Assembly (NCBI GenBank): GCA_001051155.2
Contig: JYIP02000001.1
Location: 682,001 to 746,000, forward strand
DNA: 64,000 nt
Source: Chrysoporthe austroafricana
Taxonomy: Eukaryota; Ascomycota; Sordariomycetes; Diaporthales; Cryphonectriaceae
Reading direction: 5' to 3'
In this document: one piece after another, positions 46,276 through 56,397 of the stretch
Layout of the letters: every line of letters starts with the position of its first letter
Numbering within the stretch: position 1 is the stretch's first letter
Notes under the pieces: model-generated
What the model was told of the DNA's origin: nothing
The model's input: the letters and a program-made list of their open reading frames with translations, nothing else
The model's database searches: none
Program-made: the position numbers and the translations under genes

Positions 46276-48484
46276 CTAAGCAGCGGGTCCCCGGGGCGCC
46301 GGATTCGCCGTGCTCTCCTGCTGAAAAGGCTGAGGCAAACTAACGGATTGATCGAGATCGACCGTGGAAGACGCCTGTTTTTCGTTAGGCTCCCGTGTCT
46401 GGTCTTCAGGCGCGGCTTCTGTGCTGGTCATTGCAGCTTTCAGACGTGCCTTGAAGGCATTCGCAACCGTCCAGCCATCCCTGATGCCTTTTAAAAGGCC
46501 TGGGTTGACGTGCTCGCCGTGTCGATAGTTTTCACTGCGCAAGTCGTTGACAGAGACCCAGGCAATCAATTCCATGTCCTCGGGCAAGACGAAAATTTGA
46601 CCTGCAACAGGCACGTCCAGGCCCGGCTCGAGGAACAGCATTGGTACTATGCGCTCCTTTGCTCGGGGGCCATCTCTCTCGTATCCGTCCGCCCAATCAA
46701 TTTCCAAGCTGTCTTCCGAGCTGGAAATGATCTGGTAGCACCCTGGAATGCTCTCGCGGGATTCAAGGAGTGTGGTGGATGTTTGCAGACTCCCGGTGAT
46801 TGTAATTGGGGCCCAGTCGCCGTTCGGCAGACGAGTGACGTAGTACCACTCAGGTTCTCCGAAGCCATGGACCCGCCAGCAACACTGGTACACGTCGCCA
46901 ATGTTAGGATCGACGATAGTCTTCTCTCCATTTATCTGTGTTGCCACTATGATCTCCGCCTGGACTTTGTCAGTGCTACTGGGGGAATGTCCTTCCCGAT
47001 GCTGATGTTTGCTCCTCATGGAACTCGGAAGCTGGCAGCCAGAAACCGGAGCAGCGCGGCCGAGCTTTTTCCTGCTTCTGTTGGCGGGCTTGCGGGGCTT
47101 GAATCCTGCCTTAATAAACTCTCCGTACTTTGTGTTGTTTTTCTTGGCACGCTTCTCGTTGCAATCGCTGACAGGAACACCAAGCTCCCTGATCACGTCG
47201 TCGTTGTTGGTGTTTGGATTCTTGTGCATCTGTTCCAGATGGGCTCGTGCGGAACGGAGAGGGTCCATGCCCCAGTGTCTGTCGCATTCTGGGCAAATGA
47301 TGATGTACCACTGCTCTGACTTCGGAGGCCAGCTGACGATTGCATTCTTGTTGGGAGTTTCGACGGTATTATGATACACCTCGCCGAACGTCATCCCAAG
47401 TCGAGGCCGTCTCTCTGGCGGGGCACCCGTGCTGGAGTCTCGACTCTGCCGATGATGAGGGTCTCGTGGATCATCTTCTGTGGGCCTAGTCCGCTTGCGA
47501 GAGGCACCCGGTGATACTATGAGGGACTGATCACAATCTTCATGAACCACCTCGAGTACCACGTTTCCATCTTCACCGTTTTCTTTATTATGAGCTGGTC
47601 CAACCACACCTATATCTGCGCGGGGCGGTGAAAGCGATTGTTGATGGCAGTCCATATCGAGAAGCCGCGGTTCAGCGCCTGGGTCAGGCTACAGTACTCG
47701 CTCATCAATTACGCGCCTCGCCAGATGAGTCTGTAGGTGTACTGACCCTTTGCGCATGACGGAAAAAATGGTCGGACTGGCTTGGCCGTGTTGAATTGGT
47801 CGGTACGGCGCCAGGATGGGTAGCCGAAGTGCTTGGCCGAGACCAAGGTGCGATCCTCTTTGCAGTATGTGGCGAGCTGTAGCCCGTGTTTCCGTTGTTG
47901 TTTTGCGCGGCTCCTTGGGCATATTGCCCACCGTTGATGGACGCACCGAATGTGTCAACCTGCGAAGTGCCATCGTGGGGAGGCCGAGGGTTATCATCTC
48001 GTGATGCGATATCATTCTGTTGTAGGGAGGGAAGGATAGGGCCGAGGTTTTCATCTCGACTGGTTGGAATGGACGCGCTCAGTTGCGTCTCAAGGTCCAG
48101 GGACTGCGCCAGTCAATATACTGTGCCACACATGCTGGTGACTTGCGTGTGATAACAAGCAGTACGTACCGTATTATGAAGCTGGAAATCCCTCTCCGGC
48201 GGCATCGCGGCCCACGCGACGTTGCGGTCGATTGGGACCAAAATCTTCCTGTATACTTGGTCCATGTAGACCGAATTTTTAGCGATGAGATCATGTGTCT
48301 GGCGAGCCTCTGCTTGTAGACTTTCGATCTGCTGCTCTATGTCTTGAGCCCTCTTTTTTAGTATTTTGATCTCCTCGGCTACAGGCGTCAGTCTCTTCAA
48401 GCCTTCCTGTAACTCGCTGGACCTTGATACCAAGTCGTCGAACAAATGCATGCTTGTATCGGCTGCTATTTCCCAGGGCAGCAT
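46276..48484 (-). CDS. Fungal protein with N-terminal coiled coil and zinc-finger-like domain
   Basis: I join three exons: 48484-48170, 48103-47743 and 47678-46276, giving 692 aa. Intron 1 (GTACGT...GCGCAG) is clear. Intron 2 (64 nt, donor GTACAC, CCTGAC branch, CCCAG acceptor) joins two ORFs otherwise separated by only about 50 bases and keeps phase. Order: a coiled coil at about residues 18-75 (KKRAQDIEQQIESLQAEARQ), an Asn/Gln/Ser-rich linker, a segment of the type TFGEVYHN...WYIIICPECDRHW with Cys354, Cys357 and later His (single C2H2-like site), then a domain with GDVYQCCWR, PSGCY-like and WADGYERDGP motifs. The last two parts match a widespread uncharacterised fungal family that usually reads TFxEVY...HLxxxxHG and WxxGYEDGGP. 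The start ATG at 48484 has an AAAA context. Function unknown; nuclear location is a guess. Confidence 0.65.
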
Positions 48485-49894
48485 TTTTGAAGAACGAGTC
48501 CAAGCAAGGAGTATGCGAGTGCAAACAAATTGCAAGAAGTCCTGACGTCGTGGAAGGTGGCAATGATAGAATTGAGATTAGGTGGCTCGTAAGCACAGTA
48601 TTCGAGAGTTAAGGATACGACTGAGGAGAGATGCGGGAGAGAGGAGGCGTACACCTTGGCCTTGAGGGGCTAGTTAATAAGCCAAGCGAGCATATACGTA
48701 GTCGCGGAGTGATTGGATAGAGGTTCTCGTATTTGCTGTCAGAATTTTCTAAGTCCTGCACGCACAAGCGCTTGGGAGAGACATGGACAATCAGCCCAGC
48801 CCACTCAGACCCTTAGCCCCAGCGGCCAAGACAAGGCTCCGAACATGTTTTCCTCTATCATGCAACCAGCCGTCTTCTGCTCTACTGCTCTGATTCATGG
48901 TGAATACCTTCTCAAAAATACAAAAAGAGCACCTAAGCATACTGCTTAAACTTCTTCACCGTCCCCATAGGAAGTATCTACGAGTTGTTTACTAGGCTCG
49001 GTTGCTGTACTATAAGTACTATAATATACGCTTGGTCATAGCATCTCACCATTATACAGGACGAGTAATGTCCTTCAGTACCTGTCTCCTGATAACAATA
49101 TACGGACTAAGTACATCCACCGGTCTATGCAAGTTGCTACATCTGCTGACGAGATTTGCCTGGAGATCTGCATGCTGAATAGAAACGATTCCGGCCCAGG
49201 GGCTTACGGAAGGATTTCCTATTGGCTCACATTAACTTGTATTGATTTTTCCGCAAAAGTGCTACTGTACTACTAGGTAGCCCTGAAGAAAAAGCACTTT
49301 CGGGAAGACTTGCAGGTGGTGTGAATGCCGGACCGTCATATTGGTCCACATAAATGTTTCAGGAAGCCGCCGACGCCAATCAGCCGCATAGCCGCATATT
49401 TACACTATTAGCTGGAGAATAAATAGTGGTGAGAATTGTAAAGAAGATCTCTTTATATAATGGCCAGGTAATACTGGGTAGGTTAGAATCGAATTTCAGA
49501 TCGCTCATTACCTAAAACTGAGAAGAAATTGCAGCCCTTCTGGCTTCTCTGATATGCGTGGCGACGATTTGCGGTAACATATATTCCTTTTTTCGTTTGC
49601 CCTTCTCGATGTAGTCCAAAATGTTTCGGATATGTGGGTGCTAGGGCGTGACTTCCGACCCCTAGACGGCTAGATGCAACCCGGTTACCCGGTTACCTGC
49701 ACAACGAGCGCCTTACGGTCCCTGGATCCATCTCAGAGAGGCGTCCGCTAGCAAGGTGCAAAATAAACTACCCAAGTCAAGCACGGAGCAGGGCAGAAAT
49801 GGAAAGAGACGGATCTAAATTGAGCGATTTAATACTTGACCATCCTAGCCTCATATGCTGGTGATGCGGATCAAAGTATCTTCTCACGTCCCTT
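48485..49894. other. AT-rich intergenic region
   Basis: About 1.4 kb, clearly more AT-rich than the flanking genes, especially 49000-49480 (ATACTATAATATACG and similar). No gene. It lies 3' of the acetolactate synthase gene and 5' of the preceding minus-strand gene. Confidence 0.55.
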
Positions 49895-51586
49895 TCAAGA
49901 GATACTATCCGTGATGACATTCGTCATCAGATCATGATTATCTGAATAATCGATCACGACGTCCACCACACATACACCCTTGTATGCAAGCGCCTCCCTC
50001 ATAACGCCCTCGACCTCCTCCGACGATTTCGCCCTTAGGCCCTTCGCCCCGAAAGCCTCCGCGTACTTGACGAAATCCACCCCGCCCAGGTCGACGCCCG
50101 CGCTGCGGCCGTACTTGTCGACCTCCTGAAACTCCACCATATTATACTTCCCGTCATTCCATACAAAGTGTGTGATATTGCAGCCCTGCTGCACGGCTGT
50201 CACTAGCTCCTGCCCGCTAAACAGAAAGCCGCCGTCGCCGCTTACGCTTACGACCTTCTTGTCGGGGCCGTGGACCAGTGACGCGCCAATGGCCCATGGC
50301 AGGGCAACACCCAGTGTCTGCTGCGCATTACTGACTAGAAATGTCCTCGGGGCGTAGGAATAAAAGAAGCGAGAGAGCCAGATATATAGACTTCCCACGT
50401 CGCTTGTCACCGTTGTGCTGGTGGGGATCATTCCCTGTAGCAGCCTGATGAAGTGAAGAGGATGTACAGGACCCTTCCGGTCGACGGTACCCTGGGCCTT
50501 GGCGCTTGTCTCCCACTCATGAAAGGTCTTGTAAATAGACTGGCCGATTTGGGTCTCTTGGGGGCGTGCGACCTTGGTGAGTTTGTCGGTAAGCGCGGCC
50601 AGATTGTCGGCCATAGAGCCGATGAGCTCCAGCTTAGGGCTATAGGATACGCTCATGGCGGCCTGTGTGGTGTCCATGTGAATGATGGGCAGGCGATGTC
50701 CATCTATATTCCACTGATTGGCGTCGTATTCTGCCTGATCGTATCCCACAGTGATGACAAGGTCAGAGTGCTTAATCATCTGGTCGCCCGGCTGGTTCCG
50801 GAAGAGCCCAATGCGCCCGTAGAAGAGGTGGACCAGCTCCTGAGATATGGCCCCCGCAGCCTGGAAGGTCTCTACGACTGGTACAGGGTGCTTTCTCAGG
50901 AACCCGTGGACAGCATCGACGACCTTCTGGTCCGCACCGCGCATTCCGAGGAACAGCACAGGGAATTTGGCCTTCTCGATCAACCTCGCCGCTTCAGCCA
51001 AGGCACCTTCGGATGACGGTCCATACTTGGGAGGGGTGAACGCGTGAGCCGATGCTGCAGGCACCGAGGATTTGTGGCCCGCCGTCATGATGTCAATCGG
51101 CAGGCTCACGACCGTAGCTCCCTGCGGGATGGCAGCGGCCACCCGGAAGGCATCCAGCATGATCTCCGATACCTGGTCCTCAACCACGGCAGCAGTGACC
51201 TTCTTGGTAACAGGCCTCAACAGAGCGATAGCCTGCAAGCTCTGGTGCGTGCGCTTAGCAGCTTGGGCCCGCTGAACGCTGCCCACGATGGCCACGACCG
51301 GGGCTCCTTCGTCGTTGGCCGTCACCAGCCCCGTGACCAGGTTGCTCGTGCCAGGGCCTGAGGTCGCGATGCAGACCCCTGGCCGCCCGGTGATCTTCCC
51401 AATCGCCCCTGCGATAAAGGCTGCATTCTGCTCATGGCGGCAGACAATCAATTTGATCTCGGGATGATCAATGAGAGCGTTAAAGACGGAGTCGATCTTT
51501 GCGCCGGGGACTCCGAAGACGTACTTGACCCCTGCGGCCAGGAGGGAATCGATTACGATGTCCACGGTCTCCACGGCCAAAGACAT
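49895..51586 (-). CDS. alsS: Acetolactate synthase, catabolic (AlsS/BudB-like), ThDP-dependent
   Basis: Condenses two pyruvate to 2-acetolactate and CO2. An intronless 563-aa frame with the three ThDP-enzyme domains: Pyr domain with GVPGAKIDSVFNALI and catalytic Glu52 (CRHEQNAAF), a central domain, and the PP domain with VSVSGDGGFLFSG (about residue 447) and NDGKYNMVEFQE as ThDP/Mg site. The segments GVPGAKID, YNMVEFQEVDKYGRSAGVD and DFVKYAEAFGAKG are those of bacterial catabolic ALS (AlsS, BudB), not of the FAD-containing biosynthetic AHAS. The protein starts directly at the catalytic domain, with no mitochondrial presequence, unlike fungal Ilv2. It faces the acetolactate decarboxylase gene across 408 bases, which supports an acetoin role. 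Absence of introns and bacterial-type motifs suggest transfer from bacteria, possibly ancient. Confident on family; catabolic subtype strongly supported by context. Confidence 0.93.
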   Translation of the reverse strand: MSLAVETVDIVIDSLLAAGVKYVFGVPGAKIDSVFNALIDHPEIKLIVCRHEQNAAFIAGAIGKITGRPGVCIATSGPGTSNLVTGLVTANDEGAPVVAIVGSVQRAQAAKRTHQSLQAIALLRPVTKKVTAAVVEDQVSEIMLDAFRVAAAIPQGATVVSLPIDIMTAGHKSSVPAASAHAFTPPKYGPSSEGALAEAARLIEKAKFPVLFLGMRGADQKVVDAVHGFLRKHPVPVVETFQAAGAISQELVHLFYGRIGLFRNQPGDQMIKHSDLVITVGYDQAEYDANQWNIDGHRLPIIHMDTTQAAMSVSYSPKLELIGSMADNLAALTDKLTKVARPQETQIGQSIYKTFHEWETSAKAQGTVDRKGPVHPLHFIRLLQGMIPTSTTVTSDVGSLYIWLSRFFYSYAPRTFLVSNAQQTLGVALPWAIGASLVHGPDKKVVSVSGDGGFLFSGQELVTAVQQGCNITHFVWNDGKYNMVEFQEVDKYGRSAGVDLGGVDFVKYAEAFGAKGLRAKSSEEVEGVMREALAYKGVCVVDVVIDYSDNHDLMTNVITDSIS

Positions 51587-51994
51587 TTTGCTGGAGATGT
51601 TCTGAGCTTTAAGGATCCAGTTGACGCACCAAAGTCTCGCCTTTCAGACACGAGCCAGAGAGACTCGAGCTAAAATGCGCAGTGAGATATAAACCACCCG
51701 GGTAATGTGACGTCGTCCAAATGAGCTGGGCGAGCTGACTAAGCCTCCGCTCTGCGGCATTATACGTCCAACGTCGCCATGGGAATTCTCAAGCTTTTTT
51801 GTTCGCCCAGTTCCTGCTTGCAAGGTCTACTGCTAATGTAGCCTCGGGAATCGAATCTACCACGAAGATTAGTCTCGACCACTTGGTGTGCACGGACCAA
51901 CCCTTGCTTTAACCACAACTCATCCCTCAGGAAGTGACTACTCAAATTCTTGCTTCGGGAATTTTAGGTAGGCCCTGTCAGCTTGGTATTCACC
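51587..51994. promoter_or_regulatory. Shared bidirectional promoter of the acetoin pair
   Basis: A 408-base region between the divergent starts. A TATA-like TTTATATC (minus strand, 51693-51686) lies about 100 bases before the synthase ATG. A near-consensus bZIP/CRE core, TGACGTC, is at 51708-51714. The layout suggests coordinated expression of both enzymes. I could not identify a specific regulator. Confidence 0.55.
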
Positions 51995-52720
51995 ATGGCC
52001 CCAAATGAGATCTTCCAGTACTCTATAGTGTCCGCTTTGCTGGATGGTGTGGCCGACAAAGGCCTGCCAATCTCGACTCTCCTCAGCCACGGAGACCACG
52101 GCCTTGGTACGTTTCGACACATGGTGGGCGAGATGATCATACTGGATGGTGTGGCATACCAGATGAAGTCTGATGGCTCCGTTACATCCGTCGACGTGAC
52201 ACCGCAGTCAAAAGTCGTGGCCCCCTTCGCAATGGTCACGCACTTCCAGCCGGAACAGACTACCGAGGCCGTACTAGCAGACAAAGCCGACCTCTTCAGC
52301 CTCTTATCCTTCCTCCTACCGGAAGCTCACAATGTTTATCTCGCCATCCGGATTCATGGTCTGTTCAAGAATGTCACGGTCCGGACAGTGGGCGGGCAGA
52401 GCAAGCCGCACGAAGGCCTCACTGAGGTTGGGGCACACCAGACGTCCAAGACTTTCGAGGAACCCATCGAGGGGACCATCATCGGGTTCAGATCGCCTGC
52501 ATATATGCAAAATGTGAGCGTGGCGGGCGATCATTTGCACTTCATTAGTGCAGATAAGAAGCGTGGAGGACATCTGCTCGCGCTTGTTTCAGACGGCGAG
52601 GTCAAGGTAGAAGTGGCGCCGGCACATAAGTTTCACCTCGAGCTGCCAGCGCATGACCCAGAATTCAACGAAGCCAAGCTTCAAGGCGATGCTGCGGCTA
52701 TTGCTGCTGTGGAAGGCTAG
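51995..52720 (+). CDS. alsD: Alpha-acetolactate decarboxylase (AlsD/BudA family)
   Basis: Converts 2-acetolactate to (R)-acetoin and CO2, drawing off the product of the neighbouring synthase. An intronless 241-aa frame; I take the ATG at 51995 (CACCATGGC context) over in-frame non-ATG codons upstream. Family landmarks: FQYSIVSALLDGV, GDHGLGTFRHMVGEMIILDG with Glu46, catalytic Arg130 (FKNVTVRTV), zinc ligands His180, His182 and His193 (DHLHFISADKKRGGHLL), and Glu216 in FHLELPAHDPEF. All residues known to be needed in the bacterial enzymes are present. No secretion or organelle signal is seen, although the Aldc of some bacteria is exported. The family is rare in eukaryotes and typical of bacteria, consistent with joint acquisition of both genes. 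Confidence in the enzyme is high. Confidence 0.93.
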   Translation: MAPNEIFQYSIVSALLDGVADKGLPISTLLSHGDHGLGTFRHMVGEMIILDGVAYQMKSDGSVTSVDVTPQSKVVAPFAMVTHFQPEQTTEAVLADKADLFSLLSFLLPEAHNVYLAIRIHGLFKNVTVRTVGGQSKPHEGLTEVGAHQTSKTFEEPIEGTIIGFRSPAYMQNVSVAGDHLHFISADKKRGGHLLALVSDGEVKVEVAPAHKFHLELPAHDPEFNEAKLQGDAAAIAAVEG

Positions 52721-53506
52721 AAGCAGGATCAGACATTTGTAAACTCAAATTCCATATAGCTCCGCGGACGGCTGCACGGTGTCCAACTTATGACGAATTC
52801 TTTATCCAATGCCTGCGAATTGTTTATAATTCGGAACATTGACCCCATTTCAACCCAAGCGAGGTCTTTGTTATGTAAAACTGCAGCACTTCTCAGGAGG
52901 GATCTCTTTATAGTGAATCATCATATTGGTGACACCCGCGGTGTTAATCAGGTTCCCTATCAGGGAAGTGCAAAAGTCAAGGAGGAAAGAGGGTGTTCTC
53001 GAGATGAGGGAGGTTTAGCAAGCGAATTGTGTTCGGCTGGTCAGTTTATCTAGGTAGTAATCTACTTGAGTACCTTTTCCTTCTACCGACCTTGAGAGGC
53101 TGGAGGAAAACTTCTGGTTCCTTCATTGCTCCTTGAAAGGCGGCTGGCAGCTTGAGAAGACCCACCCGGTACACATTTTCCCTTCGTATTGGACCTTTAA
53201 GCCGAGTCCTCAATACGTCATAGAAGACATGTTCGAATGAAAGACGGAAACCTTGCCATCAAACCTAATCGAGACGGGTATAGCACAACTGAATTTCTGC
53301 TAACACCGAAATACAATTCGATTGAAAGAATGATCATAACTTTAGTAGCCCTACTACTATTGTTAGATCATGAATTAATTACCTCCAAGGCTGCGAACAC
53401 TTCGTCGAAGATCCCATGCTCGGACGGAAGAAGTAAGGCAGAATTGTAACAATATACAAATTGGTCCTCCACACCATAATCAATACAGCAGTCTTATTAA
53501 CAAAAG
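52721..53506. other. Intergenic
   Basis: About 0.8 kb, AT-rich, between the 3' ends of the decarboxylase (+) and the cysteine-rich gene (-). No gene is seen. Confidence 0.55.
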
Positions 53507-53905
53507 TTAGAAGGCACTGACACAAGTAGGGGTAGCGACTGTGTAAAAGGTGCCGCAGCCTCCATGACAGCCGCCGCTGCTACATGGGTAGTCCTGCAAA
53601 ACCGTCGCAACAGATGTCGGACAATCGCAGGGATTAGTAATCGTCACAAGTTCGACACACTCTGGGAAGATGCAAGTCGAGCAGACCGTTCCTGTGGCCG
53701 TCACTGTTGGGCATGAAGCGTCCACCGGCGTTGTTGTAGTGATCTCGTGGTGGGTGTTTGGGGATTTGGGCGTATGTCTCGCCTCCGCCAGGGCGGTCAT
53801 GGCGCCGCTATGCCTCTGTCAGCAATTTCCGAGGATTTCGCATTTCTTGAAGTCTTACATGAGGATTAAAATATCCGACTTCAAGAGCATGGTTAGCATC
53901 AACAT
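53507..53905 (-). CDS. Small secreted cysteine-rich protein
   Basis: Two exons, 53905-53859 and 53807-53507 (GTAAGA donor, CATAG acceptor, phase 2), give 115 aa. Exon 1 and the first codons of exon 2 encode a signal peptide (MLMLTMLLKSDILILIGAMT, then ALAEA), with likely cleavage after ALA. The short exon is easily missed, which hides the secretion signal. The mature part has a Thr-rich start and ten cysteines in pairs: CPTVTATGTVCSTC, PECVEL, NPCDCPTS, PCSSGGCHGGCGTFY. This resembles a family of secreted fungal Thr/Cys-rich wall or effector-like proteins with the CxxC and CDCP signature. Role unknown: cell-wall structural protein, adhesion or effector. Next to the acetoin pair but on the opposite strand to the decarboxylase, with no evident functional link. 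Confidence 0.72.
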
Positions 53906-56397
53906 CTTAGAAGAATCGTGTTGACAAAATACAAGAGTTCTTTTCTGAAAGGCTACCTCATTGATGAGACGGAAGGACTATTGAGCAGACGCCATACTTT
54001 AATAAAGATGACTGACAAGTTCAAATGCTATAGATCCGGTAAACTTCAGCCGTCGGACTAGTCTATCTAGTAAGACCATTCCATAAGAATCGGCCCGTAA
54101 ATGCTATGACACGAGGAGTCAGATGTCCTACTATCGGGACGAATACGAGGCTTGGAGCCACACCTCAAGATCCCATTTGAAACCTTGGGCATCCTGCTGA
54201 CAGCTTTGGGACTTCTACTTGTCTTGGCATAATACAAAACTCCGAATACAGACGGGTGCACTCGATTGAAGCACCTCCGCGTGGCGCTCTTAGCTTGTTC
54301 CATCTCCTCGAACGAATTAGCGAGAACTGATCTAGGTGTGTTGAGTGATCGCTTTCGGCTAAAGACAAACGCTCGTGCTGTCGATCTGAATCTACACCAT
54401 TGGCACATTCCTGAGTGTGGCAAGCGCCAAGTCTTGTTACCAGATTAGGATATCAAAATGCTCAGACCCATAGGCTTATAGCTTCTATGATGAGACATGT
54501 CAGATTAAGATAGTCCGAGGCCTCTCACTCAGTTGCCAGCCGGGAGGGACCGGAACAGATATCGAGACGGTGGAGGATGAGCCAAGCTTGTCGGCGTGAG
54601 AGGATACCGGAAGATGCGGCCTTGTAGAGCGCGGCTATTTTCTTATTCAATTGTTAGCCAGGAAAATGATCTAATAAGTAATTGACGGAGTAGAAGACGG
54701 TATAGGAGGCGATATATATGTATTTTGGTTCTAATTCTGAAATTGAGTTCGAACTTTAGAAATACCTTTTTTTTTTTTTCGGGCCCCCTAGCGAGGGGCA
54801 GCTTATTTGGAGATTTGGCGGTCACCCGTCGGGTCATCCGCCGGGTCACCACGCATTCCAGGGGCTTAGATAACTGCTACATATTTGAATCGATGCTTGT
54901 AATATTACACCACTCTGGAGAGATAGCATAGGGTGGGAAGTGATATACGATGTCACTGAGACGGAAGTTTACTGACTTGCACAAAAAGCACAGCTGTGGA
55001 CAATAATAGCAAGGGTTATATATTCTCGAGGTTTCATTACCCTGAACTGTGCGCATGATTCCTAGAAGGCGGCCTATCCTTATTCACGATATTCGAATTG
55101 AGCACCAATACCGAGCAAGTCGTTGTTGACTTGATCTTCCTTGCTGCCATGAGTAGGCTCGCTTCTATTTTGTTCAGAGGCCGAAGAGAGGACTTGGGTC
55201 TCGGAAGTCGCGCTCTGTTTAGCGATGCTTGCGCGGTCATCATCAAAGGAGGTCTGGCTGTGTGTACTACTTGTAGGCAGTCAACTGTTAAGCAGACGTT
55301 CGACGGATGAAATGGATGCACAAGTCGGAGACCTTACGCCTTAGATACCGAGGCAGAAGCCAGCCCGTAGATATTAGGCATTTTGGGCAAGCGCAGCGGT
55401 AAGGTTATCGAATAAAGGTGGCTGAAAGCTCGACAGTCTAGAATGGTGCATGTCAGAAAGAGGATAACGCTTCGGCTTCAATGACCCTTTAGCTACACGC
55501 GCCATACTATTTTTCCAAGAATGTCAGGGCTGTGATGAAATAGGGGAAGATAGTGATTACCAGATGGTCCAGAGAAGAAGACGATGGTGATGCCAACGAA
55601 GTTTCCGGGAAAGAATGGCATGTAGGCCAGGCCATATATTTATATTCATAAATTGGGACGACCATAACTCGTGGTATGCTTTTACAGACGACTGATGTGC
55701 TGCTGCCACGCTTCGACGCGACCTACAGTCTAGCATCCCGGAAGTTTCAGGCAATATTATGCAGTTGCGGGCTACAAATATTAATATGTCATCAACATTA
55801 CCGTCTACTGGGCAGTCTCTTTTTGTAAAGTGCCGTTTCTGTTGGATCACCTACTAGCATCGTCGGTAAAATTGCAATTGGATACTATCCTTTTGTGTTG
55901 AAGGCGCAGAGGCAGGTATCGTCCCAAAAGGGCAAAAATCCTGGCTTGATCTTGCTTCGTGCTAAAGTACGGACGTACACTTTTGAGGCTGATTATTGGC
56001 TGCTCTCCTTTTGTGGTCAGGGTTTCGTCCGCGGTCTAGAGAATTGGATCGTATCACAGCATAAGGGGTCGTCACACCATGTATAATGCAGTCTCTGAGT
56101 GGTCGCTCTCTTTTTGTTTTCCATTCATGGACCAATAGAATCCGACTAAGCAAAGGCAACCGCTCTAAGTACGTGCCAGGTGCCAGGTGCGGTGCTGCAG
56201 GGCCTGCCCGTAAGGTACCTAGATACGTCTGCAACGTGGTTCGCCATGGGCTTCCTCCCGTCCGCCTCAGCGCGTATATAGATCCGCTGTACAGCCTGGT
56301 TCCTGGCCGATTGTCCCAATCTTGATGTTTTTACCACATGAAGTCTTTTCATGCATGCACTTGACCCTTCACTGTTGCATTTCATTCGTACACTATC
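53906..56397. other. AT-rich intergenic region, about 2.5 kb
   Basis: No supportable gene. It contains a T-run at about 54766-54779 next to GTCGGGTCATCCGCCGGGTCACC-like direct repeats (54826-54850), and several short open frames without motifs. On the plus strand TATATA at 56275-56280 precedes the next gene by about 120 bases and may be its TATA box. Confidence 0.5.

Noticed and set aside
47705..48484. Separate small coiled-coil gene
   Set aside because: Its stop is about 50 bases from the next ATG on the same strand, and a good in-phase intron joins the two, so I treat them as one gene.
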